Both the position numbers and the translations under genes were made by a program. Positions 15,755 to 25,052 of a stretch of 64,000 bases of DNA are shown in pieces. The notes under the pieces are model-generated. The model was not told where the DNA came from and made no database searches. It worked only from the letters and a program-made list of their open reading frames with translations. Where the stretch lies: positions 4,030,001 through 4,094,000 of the forward strand of contig NZ_CP050145.1 in NCBI RefSeq assembly GCF_016767715.1, read 5' to 3'. This DNA comes from Mycobacteroides chelonae. GTDB taxonomy: Bacteria; Actinomycetota; Actinomycetes; Mycobacteriales; Mycobacteriaceae. Numbering within the stretch: position 1 is the first letter of the stretch; each line of letters begins with the position of its first letter.

Positions 15755-16246
15755 ATGGCGGATTCATCGTTCGACATCGTGAGCAAGATCGACCGTCAGG
15801 AGGTCGACAATGCGCTCAATCAGGCGGCCAAGGAGCTGACCACACGATTCGACTTCCGTGGGACCGACACCACTATCGCCTGGAAAGGTGACGAGACCAT
15901 CGAGCTGATCAGCTCCACCGAGGAGCGCCTGAAGGCAGCCGTGGACGTCTTCAAGGAAAAGCTGATCCGCCGGGATATCAGCATGAAGGCCTTCGATGCG
16001 GGCGACCCGCAGCCCAGCGGCAAGACCTACCGGCTCACCGGGACCCTCAAGCAGGGCATCGACACCGAGAACGCCAAGAAGATCAACAAGATCATCCGCG
16101 ACGAGGGCCCCAAGGGTGTCAAGTCGCAGGTGCAGGGCGAAGAGATCCGGGTGTCGAGCAAGAAGCGTGATGATCTGCAGGCCGTCCAGGCACTGCTGAA
16201 GGGCTCGGACCTGGATATTGCCTTGCAGTTCGTGAACTACCGGTAG
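15755..16246 (+). CDS. YajQ family nucleotide-binding protein
   Basis: 163 residues beginning [20 protein letters not shown] after GAGGAG; the in-frame start at 15698 lies too close to the tRNA promoter and lacks a binding site. The conserved [16 protein letters not shown] and the C-terminal [23 protein letters not shown] are diagnostic of YajQ (DUF520), small two-domain proteins that bind nucleotides, in some bacteria cyclic di-GMP. Corresponds in my recollection to Rv0566c. A GGDEF protein at 38933 in this window could supply cyclic di-GMP. Confidence 0.95.
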   Translation: MADSSFDIVSKIDRQEVDNALNQAAKELTTRFDFRGTDTTIAWKGDETIELISSTEERLKAAVDVFKEKLIRRDISMKAFDAGDPQPSGKTYRLTGTLKQGIDTENAKKINKIIRDEGPKGVKSQVQGEEIRVSSKKRDDLQAVQALLKGSDLDIALQFVNYR

Positions 16247-16258
16247 CAGGATCGGTCG

Positions 16259-16906
16259 ATGATCCCCGCTGTCTCGCCGTCACACCTGATCGGCTTCGCG
16301 CTCGTCGCGTACGCCCTCATCGTGATTCCGGGACCGAGCGTGCTGTTTTCCGTTGGCCGTTCGCTCAGCGTGGGCCGCCGCGCGGGCCTGCTGAGCGTGC
16401 TGGGCAATACGGCGGGTACTGCGGTGTTCGTGGCGCCTGCGACAGCCGGACTGGGCGCCCTGCTGACCGCCTCCTCCTGGGCGCTGACGGCGGTGAAGCT
16501 GGTTGGCGCGGCCTATCTGATCTACCTTGGCGTACAGGCGATTCGGAACCGCAAGTCACTCAACGAGGCATTGAACGCAGACCGGCCTGCGGCAGGACAA
16601 CGACACGTCTTCCGGCAGGGCTTCATTGTCGGCCTGACCAATCCGAAGACGGCGCTGTTCTTCGCCGCGGTGCTGCCGCAGTTCGCCGATCCTGCCGCGG
16701 GCTCGGTGCCGACCCAGATCTTCCTGTTCGGCATCGTGTTCATCGCGATAGCTCTTGTCTCGGACAGCCTGTGGGCACTGCTGGCCAGCACCGCGCGCAA
16801 TTGGTTCGCCCGTTCACCCAAGCGCCTGGAGACCATGGGCGGTGCGGGCGGCTTCATGATTGTCGGCCTGGGGGCCGGGGTGGCGATCTCAGGTACCCAC
16901 GCCTAG
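16259..16906 (+). CDS. LysE/RhtB family amino acid exporter
   Basis: 215 residues with about six hydrophobic segments. The N-terminal VIPGPSVLFSVGRSLSVGRRAGLLSVLGNTAG is the LysE/RhtB signature, and GFIVGLTNPKTALFFAAVLPQF is the conserved central motif. Membrane exporter of amino acids such as homoserine or threonine; substrate not deducible. It begins 12 bp after yajQ and ends convergently with the next gene, the two stop codons sharing CTAG at 16903-16906. Confidence 0.9.
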   Translation: MIPAVSPSHLIGFALVAYALIVIPGPSVLFSVGRSLSVGRRAGLLSVLGNTAGTAVFVAPATAGLGALLTASSWALTAVKLVGAAYLIYLGVQAIRNRKSLNEALNADRPAAGQRHVFRQGFIVGLTNPKTALFFAAVLPQFADPAAGSVPTQIFLFGIVFIAIALVSDSLWALLASTARNWFARSPKRLETMGGAGGFMIVGLGAGVAISGTHA

Positions 16907-17937
16907 CGAGCCTCTGCGCAGGCGGTCAGCAGCGCTGCCAGCAGTGCACGATCGGGCCGGTACGGGGTGTTGAAACCCAACCGGTGCACCAGATCGCCGT
17001 AGCGGTCCCGCAATTGGCGCGCGCCCTGCGCGGGGTCGGTCACGGTGATCGCCGCGTTATCGACGAACTCGTCGTCGATCAGATTGGTCATCGCATCCCA
17101 TTCGCCCTGTTTGGACAGCTCTTTGAGTTTCGGGCCAACCTCTGAGCGCCCGTGCAGCTCCAGGATCGGCCAGTAGGCGGGCGTGGACCCATAGAAGGCG
17201 AGCTGCTTGCGCACCGCCGCCCGCGCACCCGCCAGCTCGGTGTCGTCGCGCCCGATGATGATCATCGGCGAGTGGTGGATCTGAATGTCGGCGAGTGTCT
17301 TTCCGGACTTCTGCGCGCCACGTGCCAGCGTCGGCACGGTGATCTGCGCGAGGTAGTCGGGTGTACAGAACGGGTGCGACAGAAATCCGTCGGCCACCTC
17401 GCCCGCAACCTCGGTCATCCCGCTACCGACACCGGCCAGCCAGATCGGTGGCGGGCCAAAGGCGCTCACCTCGGCGGGATCAGGCATGAACATCGGCGTC
17501 ATGAGGGTGTTCTGATAGAACTCGCCGCGATAGTCCAGACGCCCGCCTTCCTGCCACGACTGCCAGATGGCGCGCACCGCCAGCACCATGTCACGCATCC
17601 GCGCCGCGGGACTGCTCCACGGCATGCCGAACCTACGGGTGATGTGCGGTTTGATCTGCGTGCCGAGCCCGAGGATGAATCGCCCGCCCGAGTAGGCCTG
17701 CAGATCCCAGCCAATGTTGGCCAACAGCATCGGATTTCGCGCGAAGGCGACCGCGATGGAGGTCCCCAGGGTGACATCCCTGGTGTGCTCGGCGGCCAGC
17801 AGCAGCGGCAGAAACGGGTCGTGCGCGCCCTCGAATGTCCAGATACCCGCGTAGCCGGCCCCCTCGGCTTCGGCGGCATCGGCGGCCATGGTGGTCAGCC
17901 CGGTCGTGAGCGTCACATCGATCAACACCGCACTCAT
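16903..17937 (-). CDS. F420-dependent LLM-class oxidoreductase (TIGR03617-like)
   Basis: 344 residues from the ATG at 17937; ATG at 17952 is also possible and neither has a clear ribosome binding site. The protein shows the luciferase-like TIM barrel: AEAEGAGYAGIWTFEGAHDPF, ILGLGTQIKPHITRRFGMPWS and PPPIWLAGVGSGMTEVAGEVADGF. These enzymes use reduced F420 in mycobacteria. Substrate unknown. Divergent from gpsA with about 49 bp between. Confidence 0.9.
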   Translation of the reverse strand: MSAVLIDVTLTTGLTTMAADAAEAEGAGYAGIWTFEGAHDPFLPLLLAAEHTRDVTLGTSIAVAFARNPMLLANIGWDLQAYSGGRFILGLGTQIKPHITRRFGMPWSSPAARMRDMVLAVRAIWQSWQEGGRLDYRGEFYQNTLMTPMFMPDPAEVSAFGPPPIWLAGVGSGMTEVAGEVADGFLSHPFCTPDYLAQITVPTLARGAQKSGKTLADIQIHHSPMIIIGRDDTELAGARAAVRKQLAFYGSTPAYWPILELHGRSEVGPKLKELSKQGEWDAMTNLIDDEFVDNAAITVTDPAQGARQLRDRYGDLVHRLGFNTPYRPDRALLAALLTACAEAR

Positions 17938-17986
17938 ATTGCCGAAGTCCATATTCGTGGCGCATCGGGCCCATACCCTGGCGGGC

Positions 17987-19009
17987 ATGGCAGCACTTCG
18001 TGAACCACAAGTCGTCGTCCTCGGGGGCGGATCCTGGGGCACCACGGTGGCCTCGATTGTGGCGCGCCGCAGCCCCACCCTGCAGTGGGCCCGTTCGCCG
18101 GAAACCGTCGCGGATATCAATGAACGGCACCGCAATTCACGCTATCTGAGCGACGAGGTCGAGCTGACCGAGAGCCTGCGCGCCACCTCGGATCTGCACG
18201 AGGCCATCGAGCAGGCCGACGTGGTGATCATGGGCGTTCCCTCACACAGCTTCCGCGAGGTACTGACCGAGATCGGGCAATCCTTACGTCCGTGGGTGCC
18301 GATCGTGTCGCTGGTCAAGGGTCTTGAGCAGGGCTCCCGAATGCGGATGTCACAGATCATCGAGGAAGTGCTGCCAGGACACCCGGCGGGCATCCTGGCC
18401 GGGCCCAACATCGCCAAGGAGGTGGCTCGCGGGTATGCGGCCGCTGGTGTGGTCGCGATGCCCGATCAGCACCAGGCAGCGCGCCTGGGCGAGCTGTTCC
18501 GCACGTCGCGCTTCCGCGTGTACAGCACCAACGATGTGGTGGGTGTGGAGATGGCGGGTGCACTCAAGAACGTCTTCGCCATCGCCAGCGGCATGGGGTA
18601 TGCGATCGGCATCGGCGAGAACACCCGCGCCATGGTGATCGCGCGGGCACTGCGGGAAATGACCAAACTCGGTGTGGCCATGGGCGGTAACCCCGAGACG
18701 TTTCCCGGCCTGGCGGGCCTGGGCGACCTCATCGTCACCTGCACGAGTGCCAGCAGCCGCAACCGGCACGTGGGCGAGGAGATCGGCAAGGGCAAGACCA
18801 TCGACGAGATCATCGAATCGATGAATCAGGTGGCCGAGGGCGTGAAGGCGTCCTCCGTGGTGATGACCCTTGCCGACGAGTACGGCATCCAGATGCCGAT
18901 CGCCCGTGAGGTCGACGGGGTGATCAACCACGGCTCCACGGTGGAGCAGGCCTACCGCGGACTCATGGCGGCCACACCCGGCCACGAGGTGCACGGCACC
19001 GGGTTCTGA
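17987..19009 (+). CDS. gpsA: NAD(P)-dependent glycerol-3-phosphate dehydrogenase
   Basis: 340 residues starting MAALREPQVVVLGGGSWGTT, where the GGGSWGTT nucleotide-binding loop is the family hallmark. Also present: the SLVKGLE motif, GPNIAKEVARG, the conserved catalytic Lys in EMAGALKNVFAIASGM, and GLAGLGDLIVTCTS. Makes sn-glycerol 3-phosphate from dihydroxyacetone phosphate for phospholipid synthesis; cytosolic. Start chosen because the longer frame from 17888 would cover the divergent gene. Matches Rv0564c in context. Confidence 0.97.
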   Translation: MAALREPQVVVLGGGSWGTTVASIVARRSPTLQWARSPETVADINERHRNSRYLSDEVELTESLRATSDLHEAIEQADVVIMGVPSHSFREVLTEIGQSLRPWVPIVSLVKGLEQGSRMRMSQIIEEVLPGHPAGILAGPNIAKEVARGYAAAGVVAMPDQHQAARLGELFRTSRFRVYSTNDVVGVEMAGALKNVFAIASGMGYAIGIGENTRAMVIARALREMTKLGVAMGGNPETFPGLAGLGDLIVTCTSASSRNRHVGEEIGKGKTIDEIIESMNQVAEGVKASSVVMTLADEYGIQMPIAREVDGVINHGSTVEQAYRGLMAATPGHEVHGTGF

Positions 19010-19822
19010 TCAGGCGGGCAGGTACTCGGGCTTCACCACATCGCGCAGCTCGGATAGCGCCACCCGGCTCTGCATCGGCCCCTCGGCGTACGCGGCCACG
19101 CGGTATGGCTCGAAGGAGAACAGCAGCGCGTCGCCGTCCAGCGAAAGTTCTGTGAAATTGCCTGGCTCCGGAACTGTTCCGGTATCGACGAATTCGGTTC
19201 CCACACCGCCGAGCTGCGCGCGCAGATCGGCGCGGACCAGCGCGGCGATCTTGGGCAGAGCCGTCGCCGGGTCGATCACCAGCGACCCGATGGTGATGGG
19301 CTGTTTGGTGACGCGGTCGAAGGCCAGGGTGCGAAAAGCGAATCCCGGGTGATAGCCGCCGAGTGACTCGCTGATAGAGAACCGCACGCTGTCGGAGGGA
19401 TGCACACCCTTGCCCTGATACGCCTCGAAGCTGACCTGCAGCGCCCACGGCTTGCCTTCGGGTGGGGCTCCCGCACGCTCGACGGACTTGCGGAAATTAG
19501 CGCGGATATCCGCCACCAGCTCGTCGGTCGCCTTCTGCAGCTCGGGGAAGGACGAATCCCACTGGACGGGGATGAGCAGGTGCTGGGTGGCCTGCGGGGT
19601 GACCTCGTCGATGACGCAGCCCTGAGCGGCATCCCAGCGACCGCCGTGTTTGGGGCAGGCGGGCTCGCCGGCGGGGTCAACGGCCGCGGTGGGGGTTGCC
19701 GCGGCGGAGGCCGACGCACTGGTGGATTCCTGCGCGGGGGCGTCCGTGGGTGCTTCTCCCCTATCGCAGCCGACAAGGACGATGCCGCACAGGACGGCGA
19801 TCAGCAGGTTCCCAAGACGCAT
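19010..19822 (-). CDS. Lipoprotein with DUF3298/RsiV-like domain
   Basis: 270 residues. Residues 1-19 form a lipoprotein signal (LLIAVLCGIVLVGC) with lipobox LVGC. A Ser/Ala/Thr-rich linker of about 30 residues follows, then a Cys pair region (CPKHGGRWDAAQGC) and a beta-rich domain with SVRFSISESLGGYHPGFAFRTLAFDRVTKQPITIGSLV. The last part, including ALLFSFEPYRVAAYAEGP, is the DUF3298 signature, where a Tyr-x(n)-Glu-Gly-P motif ends the fold. Outer-membrane-facing lipoprotein of unknown function. Its stop abuts that of gpsA. Confidence 0.85.
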   Translation of the reverse strand: MRLGNLLIAVLCGIVLVGCDRGEAPTDAPAQESTSASASAAATPTAAVDPAGEPACPKHGGRWDAAQGCVIDEVTPQATQHLLIPVQWDSSFPELQKATDELVADIRANFRKSVERAGAPPEGKPWALQVSFEAYQGKGVHPSDSVRFSISESLGGYHPGFAFRTLAFDRVTKQPITIGSLVIDPATALPKIAALVRADLRAQLGGVGTEFVDTGTVPEPGNFTELSLDGDALLFSFEPYRVAAYAEGPMQSRVALSELRDVVKPEYLPA

Positions 19823-19842
19823 GCGACCAATCTAACCAGCGG

Positions 19843-20334
19843 CTAGGTGGTGTAGCTGCCGCCCGGACCCACCACGAAGCCGTTCTGCCAGCGGTTGTTG
19901 ACACAGGTCAAGGTGCCGCCACCGTCCAGGCCGCAGCTGACCTCGCGGTAGCTCAGGCGATGCCCCGGCGCCAGGGGCTTGAAGACATCGCCGCCGAGGC
20001 CGTAGATCGGCCGGTCGGTGCTGGCGAAACCGGGGGCGTTACTGCCGCTGACGAGGTTCGCTCCATTGGGCGCCCCGGGCAGCGGGCCGCTGCAGCCATA
20101 GCTGGCATCGGCGCGCTTGATCATGCAGGAGATCCCACCGGGAATAGTGAAGCCGTATGCCGTGTCCGCCAAGACGCTGTACTCCAGCGGTGACACCGGA
20201 GTGAGGCCGTTGACGTTCGGAAGCCCGGACGGGTCAAGAGGATTCGGGGTGTCCGGGTCGGCGGACGCCACGCCCGCCAGCACGACGGCGGCAATCGCGC
20301 TGGTCACAGCGCCAAGGATCGGCAGGGTACGCAT
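19843..20334 (-). CDS. Secreted protein with signal peptide, about 163 aa
   Basis: The ATG at 20334 begins MRTLPILGAVTSAIAAVV with signal cleavage probable after GVASA (about residue 25). The mature part has four Cys (in GISCMIK, SYGCSG, EVSCGLD and LTCVNN), which could form two disulfides, and a Gly/Pro-rich middle. Similar small exported proteins are common in mycobacteria; no function is known. The longer frame upstream runs through the next gene's start region and is rejected. Confidence 0.8.
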   Translation of the reverse strand: MRTLPILGAVTSAIAAVVLAGVASADPDTPNPLDPSGLPNVNGLTPVSPLEYSVLADTAYGFTIPGGISCMIKRADASYGCSGPLPGAPNGANLVSGSNAPGFASTDRPIYGLGGDVFKPLAPGHRLSYREVSCGLDGGGTLTCVNNRWQNGFVVGPGGSYTT

Positions 20335-20371
20335 CCCGTGACCATATCCAAGATCGCGCACAATCTCGCGT

Positions 20372-21439
20372 CTACTGGTCAAAGACGATATCGACACTGT
20401 CGGTGACCGGAACGGCCTGACAGGCCAGCGTCAGCCCCATCGCCAGGTCGGCATCGACCAGGGTGTCGTTGCGGAGCATCCGCACCTCGCCGCGGCGCAC
20501 CGTGCAGGCACACGCGCTGCAGGCACCCTCGCGGCATGAGTACGGCGCATCGAAGCCCTGGGCGAGCAGCACGTCGAGCAGCGGGGTGTTCCTGGGCCAC
20601 TCGACGGTGACCTGTGTGCCGTCGAGTTCCACCGTCGCCTCCGCGGTGTCCCCGCCACCCTGCGGGACCACGATATCGGCGAACGGGTCGCCGGTCAGCG
20701 ACTGGTAGAGCTCGACGTGAATGTGGCTGGCCGGCATCCCGACGGCCGACAACGCGGCGCGCGCCCCGTCCATGAACGGCGCCGGGCCACAGATGTAGGT
20801 GCCGTACCGGGTGTAGGCCTTGAACAACTCGGCCATGGCGTCACGGGTGGGCAATCCGCGCTCGGATTCGAGCCAGTGCACAACCCGCAGCCGGTCCGGG
20901 AACTCCACCATGATGTCGTCGATCTCGGCACCGAAGATGACGCTCTGCTCATCCCTGTTCGCATAGAACAAGTAGACCGTTCCGGCACCACCCAGCAGCA
21001 CCGACTTGGCGATGGACAGCATGGGGGTGATGCCGCTACCGGCCGCGATCAGCAAGAAGTCGCCGTCCAGCGACCGCGGCACGAAAACCCCGGACGGGGT
21101 AAGCACGGTGAGGTGATCACCCACGACGACGTTGTCGCACAGCCAGTTCGACGCGTAACCGCCGTCCGTACGTTTGATGGTGACGACGAGGTCGTCATCG
21201 AGATGCGGTGAGCTGGACAGCGAGTAGCAGCGGGCCACCGATCCCGTTTGTTCACTGGGGATTTTCAGCGTGAGGAATTGACCCGGTCGATACCGGAAGG
21301 CATCGACGAGGGCATCGGGCACTTCGAACACCAGGGAAACCGCATCCCCTGTCTCCCTGATGATCTCGACGACCTCCAGTGAATGTACGTGGGGATTGCC
21401 AGTCACCTTAGGGGCATCCGGTGTGACGGTGTCTGTCAT
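20372..21439 (-). CDS. Flavodoxin reductase-type oxidoreductase with C-terminal 2Fe-2S ferredoxin (KshB-like)
   Basis: 355 residues in three modules. The FAD domain (about 20-125) has RCYSLSSSP. The NAD(P) domain (about 130-240) has LIAAGSGITPMLSI and YICGPAPFM. The plant-type ferredoxin (about 265-355) has CREGACSACAC and a distal LACQA giving C-x4-C-x2-C-x(n)-C. The layout matches KshB and phenylacetate oxygenase reductases, which feed electrons to non-haem iron oxygenases. It ends a run containing an SDR, a flavin monooxygenase and a di-iron oxygenase; electron donor to the di-iron enzyme is the natural inference. Confidence 0.92.
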   Translation of the reverse strand: MTDTVTPDAPKVTGNPHVHSLEVVEIIRETGDAVSLVFEVPDALVDAFRYRPGQFLTLKIPSEQTGSVARCYSLSSSPHLDDDLVVTIKRTDGGYASNWLCDNVVVGDHLTVLTPSGVFVPRSLDGDFLLIAAGSGITPMLSIAKSVLLGGAGTVYLFYANRDEQSVIFGAEIDDIMVEFPDRLRVVHWLESERGLPTRDAMAELFKAYTRYGTYICGPAPFMDGARAALSAVGMPASHIHVELYQSLTGDPFADIVVPQGGGDTAEATVELDGTQVTVEWPRNTPLLDVLLAQGFDAPYSCREGACSACACTVRRGEVRMLRNDTLVDADLAMGLTLACQAVPVTDSVDIVFDQ

Positions 21440-21448
21440 CGACGGCGC

Positions 21449-22312
21449 CTAGAGCTCGATACCGAAACGCGCCGCGATCTTCTTGCCCGGCCCGTACTTG
21501 CCGAGTCCGTAGAACGGCGCCATCAGATCCCCGTAACGCGGTCCGATGATGCGCGGTATGGCGTCGAACACCCGGGCATCGGGACCGATCAACACCCGGG
21601 GCCGATTCTTCTCGACACCCCGCAGAATGATCCGCGCCGCCGAGTCCGGCCGGGTGATCGCCGCGAGCTGGAAGCCCTTTCGGACGGTTTCCCGGTCGAC
21701 TCCCTCCGGGATACCGCGCGCACTTGAGGCGATGTTGGTCTTGATCCCGCCGGGGTGCACACAGGTGACTCCGACGGGGTACTTGGCCGCCCGGATCTCC
21801 TGACGCAGCGCCTCGGTGAAGCCACGAACAGCGAATTTTGCTGCGTTATAGGCACTCTGAGACGGGATGCCCATGAATCCAAACACCGACGACACATTGA
21901 CGATGTGGCCATCGCCCGATTCGATGAGATGCGGCAGAAAGGCCTTGGTGCCGTGCGCGACACCCCAGAAATTGATGTTCATCAACCAGTCGAAGTCATC
22001 CCATTCCATGTCTTTGACGTCGGCGGACAGTGCGACCCCGGCATTGTTGAACACCAGGTTGACCTGACCGAACTCGTTCTTGACGTCGGCCGCATGGGCG
22101 TACACGGCGGCCCGGTCGGCGACGTCGAGTTCAAAGGGGATGGCGGTCGCGCCGGCCTTCTCGCAACGCCCGGCGGTATCGGCCACGCCCGCGGTGTCGA
22201 TATCCGAGAGCGCCAACCGCGCGCCGCGCTGGGCCAGATTCAAGGCCAGGCTGCGGCCGATACCCGAACCGGCACCGGTGATGACGGCGACCTTGTTGTC
22301 GAAGTTCTTCAT
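21449..22312 (-). CDS. Short-chain dehydrogenase/reductase
   Basis: 287 residues. TGAGSGIG cofactor loop (12-19), NNAG (about 89-92), catalytic Ser in VNVSSVFGFMG and YNAAK (YxxxK) are all present, so a classical NAD(P)-dependent SDR. The C-terminal region (RPRVLIGPDARVFDAIPRI) resembles SadH-type SDRs that in mycobacteria sit beside Baeyer-Villiger monooxygenases. It lies 9 bp before the reductase and 33 bp after the monooxygenase, so one transcript is likely. Confidence 0.93.
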   Translation of the reverse strand: MKNFDNKVAVITGAGSGIGRSLALNLAQRGARLALSDIDTAGVADTAGRCEKAGATAIPFELDVADRAAVYAHAADVKNEFGQVNLVFNNAGVALSADVKDMEWDDFDWLMNINFWGVAHGTKAFLPHLIESGDGHIVNVSSVFGFMGIPSQSAYNAAKFAVRGFTEALRQEIRAAKYPVGVTCVHPGGIKTNIASSARGIPEGVDRETVRKGFQLAAITRPDSAARIILRGVEKNRPRVLIGPDARVFDAIPRIIGPRYGDLMAPFYGLGKYGPGKKIAARFGIEL

Positions 22313-22345
22313 GGTTTCTCGCTTCTGTTGGGCGGAAGTGGCGGC

Positions 22346-23950
22346 CTAGCGTGCGGACAGACTTGGCGAGGTCTGCCGGGGACCGTCCGCGAGGGGAATG
22401 GTCTTGCGCACAGCCGGGCGCACCACACCTTCGAACTCATACTCGGTGGGATCGACTTTTCTTGTCTGCGACCAGTATTCGAAGGTGAATCCGGACCACA
22501 ACGTCCGGTTCTTGCCATGCTCGTCCAGGTACCAGCTCTGGCAACCGCCGTTGTTCCAGACTGAGCCCTGCAGCTTGCGCTGAACCTCGGCGTTGAACCG
22601 GTCCTGGGCCTCGCGGGTAGGCACAATCGCCTGGGCGTAGGCCTCATCAACGTGTTTGATGGCCTCGGTGACGTAGTGGATCTGCGACTCGATCATGAAC
22701 ACGATCGAGTTGTGGCCCAGGCCGGTGTTGGGGCCCAGGAGGAAGAACAGGTTGGGCATGCCGGCGATCGTGATGCCGCGATGAGCGGTGACACCCTCTG
22801 CCGACCAACGGTCGCCAAGATCCTCGCCGTTCTGGCCCTTCAGATCCAGGTACTTGTACGAGTCGGTGACGTGGAAGCCGGTGCCGAAGATGATGGCGTC
22901 GACCTTGCGTTCGATTCCGTCGCTGGTGACCACACCGTCCGCGGTCACCCGCGTGATGGACTCGGTGACCAATTCCGTCTTCGGGTTCTCGATCGCCTTG
23001 TAGTACGTGGCCGAGCCCAGCAGGCGTTTGCAGCCGGCCCGGTAATCCGGTGTCACCTTCCGGCGCACGTCCGGATCCGAGATCTGGCTCTTGATGTACG
23101 CACGGCCCAGCAGCTCAACGCCTTTCAGCAGGGCCGGGCGCCGGTTCATCGCGTATGCGCCCGCCTCGGCGCCGAAATACATGCCGCTGCGGAACAACGC
23201 CCGCAGCCCCGGGATGCTCGCGAACGCCCGCTTGGCCGCCGGCCCGAATTCGACATTGCTGCGCGGCAATACCCACGGCGGCGTGCGCTGGAAGAGTTTC
23301 AGCTCGCCGACCTTGCCGACGATCTCGGGGACGAACTGAATGGCGCTGGCACCCGTACCGATGACGGCGACCTTCTTGCCGGTGAGGTCGAAGTCGTGGT
23401 TCCACTGCGCGGAATGAAAGACCGGCCCCTCGAAACCCTCGAGGCCATCGATCTCCGGGATGCTCGGAATGTGCAGGGCGCCGACCCCCGAGATGAGGAA
23501 CTGGCAGATGTACTCCTGCCCACTCTCGGTGAACACATGCCAGCGGTACTCACTCTCATCCCAGTACCCGCGAGTGACGCGTGTGTTGAAGGTGACATGC
23601 CGGTACAAGCCGTACTTGGCGGCGACTTCCTTGAGATAGTCGAAGATCTCGGGCTGCCTGGAAAAGAGTTGATCCCAGTTCGACCGCGGCTCGAACGAGA
23701 ACGAGTAGAGGTGCGTCGGCACATCGCATGCCGCACCGGGATAGGTGTTGTCGCGCCAGGTGCCACCCATTTCGCCAGCCTTTTCAAGGATGCGGAACGG
23801 CACCCCCATCTTCTGCAGCGCGATCGCGGCACCGATGCCCGAGAAGCCGGTGCCGACTATCAGCGCCCGGACCCGGATGGGATCGGCGGAGCCGCTGTCG
23901 ATCACAGTGTCGGGCTGCTGTTCTTCGGACGGTGTGTCGGTGACAGTCAT
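22346..23950 (-). CDS. Flavin-containing Baeyer-Villiger-type monooxygenase
   Basis: 534 residues from the ATG at 23950 (an in-frame TTG lies 9 bp earlier). FAD-binding VGTGFSGIGAAIAL near the N-terminus, NADPH-binding VIGTGASAIQ in the middle, and FEGPVFHSAQW, matching the F-x-G-x3-H-x3-W Baeyer-Villiger fingerprint. Also YPGAACDVPTHLYSFSF. Resembles the EthA/MymA group of mycobacterial monooxygenases. Substrate unknown. Preceded by a 41-nt hairpin in the gap after the di-iron oxygenase gene. Confidence 0.93.
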   Translation of the reverse strand: MTVTDTPSEEQQPDTVIDSGSADPIRVRALIVGTGFSGIGAAIALQKMGVPFRILEKAGEMGGTWRDNTYPGAACDVPTHLYSFSFEPRSNWDQLFSRQPEIFDYLKEVAAKYGLYRHVTFNTRVTRGYWDESEYRWHVFTESGQEYICQFLISGVGALHIPSIPEIDGLEGFEGPVFHSAQWNHDFDLTGKKVAVIGTGASAIQFVPEIVGKVGELKLFQRTPPWVLPRSNVEFGPAAKRAFASIPGLRALFRSGMYFGAEAGAYAMNRRPALLKGVELLGRAYIKSQISDPDVRRKVTPDYRAGCKRLLGSATYYKAIENPKTELVTESITRVTADGVVTSDGIERKVDAIIFGTGFHVTDSYKYLDLKGQNGEDLGDRWSAEGVTAHRGITIAGMPNLFFLLGPNTGLGHNSIVFMIESQIHYVTEAIKHVDEAYAQAIVPTREAQDRFNAEVQRKLQGSVWNNGGCQSWYLDEHGKNRTLWSGFTFEYWSQTRKVDPTEYEFEGVVRPAVRKTIPLADGPRQTSPSLSAR

Positions 23951-23994
23951 GTGGCGCAATCGCTTTCTGTTTTCGAAGGTGGACCCTTGGCACG

Positions 23995-24035
23995 GCAGAA
24001 CTGGCTCATTGCCACCGGCAACGAGCCAGTTCTGC
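23995..24035 (-). other. Long intercistronic hairpin
   Basis: GCAGAACTGGCTC (23995-24007) pairs with GAGCCAGTTCTGC (24023-24035). Inside the loop TTGCC and GGCAA form a second 5-bp stem. It starts 8 nt after the stop of the di-iron oxygenase on the minus strand and there is no T run. It could be a partial terminator or an RNA-processing/stability element that sets different levels of the two genes. Confidence 0.6.
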
Positions 24036-24043
24036 TCTCGCGC

Positions 24044-25027
24044 TTATCGCGACTTGATCTCGGCCAGGATGTCGTCTGGCATCGCCCGCGACATCCGCAA
24101 CAGTCGCCCGGTGAATTTGCCGTCCAGGAAACCGATCTCGTGCATGAAGCGCATCAGCGGCTCCGAAACCCATGTCGCGTTCTCGCGGTAGTTCGGTGAC
24201 GTCAAGAAGGCGTACAGGCCGCGCAGCGGATGAATCCCCACCGACCGGTATGCCTTCGGGTTGAAGAGCACCGGGTAGATACCGATTACCGCAAGGGCGA
24301 AAACCCCGCGATGGAATGCGTTGGACACCGGGCCTCGTTCAGCGATCTGACGCACCAATTCCTCACGCGCATAGGTGATATGCCGCGCCTCTTCGAGCAC
24401 ATGGATCTTCATCAGCTGACGCGCATGCGGCTGCACCGTCTCATCCATCATCGATTCGCGCTGCGCGCGGTCCAACACCTCTTCGACCAGCAAAAGCCCG
24501 CCCAGGCCCGACGGGCCCAGCGGCGCCAGTCCCAGAAGCCGGATGACGCGCGTCGCGAACTTGGGATAGGTGTACGGCTCGACGCCGAGCTTGTTCACGA
24601 GACGACCGAACATGGTGGAGTGCCGCGCTTCCTCGCTGACCTCGGTCAGCGCGTAACGGCCGTGATCGGTCGCTCCCCCGTTCTGCTCGACAACCTGCCG
24701 CCACAGCATGGCGCTGAGACCGGTCTCCACATAGATGCCGAAGCTGAGTACCGAGCCGAGCTCATGACGCGTCAGTTCGATGCGCTGTTCCTGAGTCAGC
24801 TTGTCCCACAGTTTGGTGCCATACAGCGACGTCCGCTGCGGAGTTGTCCAGTACAACCCAGGAACCACGGGGGCGTCCCAGTCGATGTCGACCTCACCGT
24901 CGTAGGCACGTTCCGCGGCCGAACGCAGCAGTCGCTGCGCCGTCTTCTGCCGATCGCCCACGGACTTGCCCCGCACCGACGAAGCGCCGGCCTCGTGAAG
25001 AGCCGTTGGTTGGTCGATGGTCGTCAT
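24044..25027 (-). CDS. AurF-like di-iron oxygenase, intact ligand set
   Basis: 327 residues; ATG at 25027 follows GGAGG with a 9-nt spacer. Candidate ligands follow the AurF N-oxygenase spacing: Glu101 (YVETG), Glu133 and His136 (SEEARHSTM), Glu182 or 183 (LLVEEVL), His209, Glu213 and His216 (KIHVLEEARHITY). A carboxylate-bridged di-iron centre is therefore predicted. Such enzymes oxidise amines or C-H bonds using O2 and an external reductase, here probably the KshB-like protein at 20372. Upstream on the strand lies a paralogue lacking these ligands. Confidence 0.88.
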   Translation of the reverse strand: MTTIDQPTALHEAGASSVRGKSVGDRQKTAQRLLRSAAERAYDGEVDIDWDAPVVPGLYWTTPQRTSLYGTKLWDKLTQEQRIELTRHELGSVLSFGIYVETGLSAMLWRQVVEQNGGATDHGRYALTEVSEEARHSTMFGRLVNKLGVEPYTYPKFATRVIRLLGLAPLGPSGLGGLLLVEEVLDRAQRESMMDETVQPHARQLMKIHVLEEARHITYAREELVRQIAERGPVSNAFHRGVFALAVIGIYPVLFNPKAYRSVGIHPLRGLYAFLTSPNYRENATWVSEPLMRFMHEIGFLDGKFTGRLLRMSRAMPDDILAEIKSR

Positions 25028-25052
25028 TGATCCCACCCTCCAATTTTATACA

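Noticed and set aside
22652..24199. A 515-codon plus-strand frame opposite the flavin monooxygenase
   Set aside because: Antisense to a gene with FAD, NADPH and Baeyer-Villiger motifs; it has no ribosome binding site or recognisable domain.
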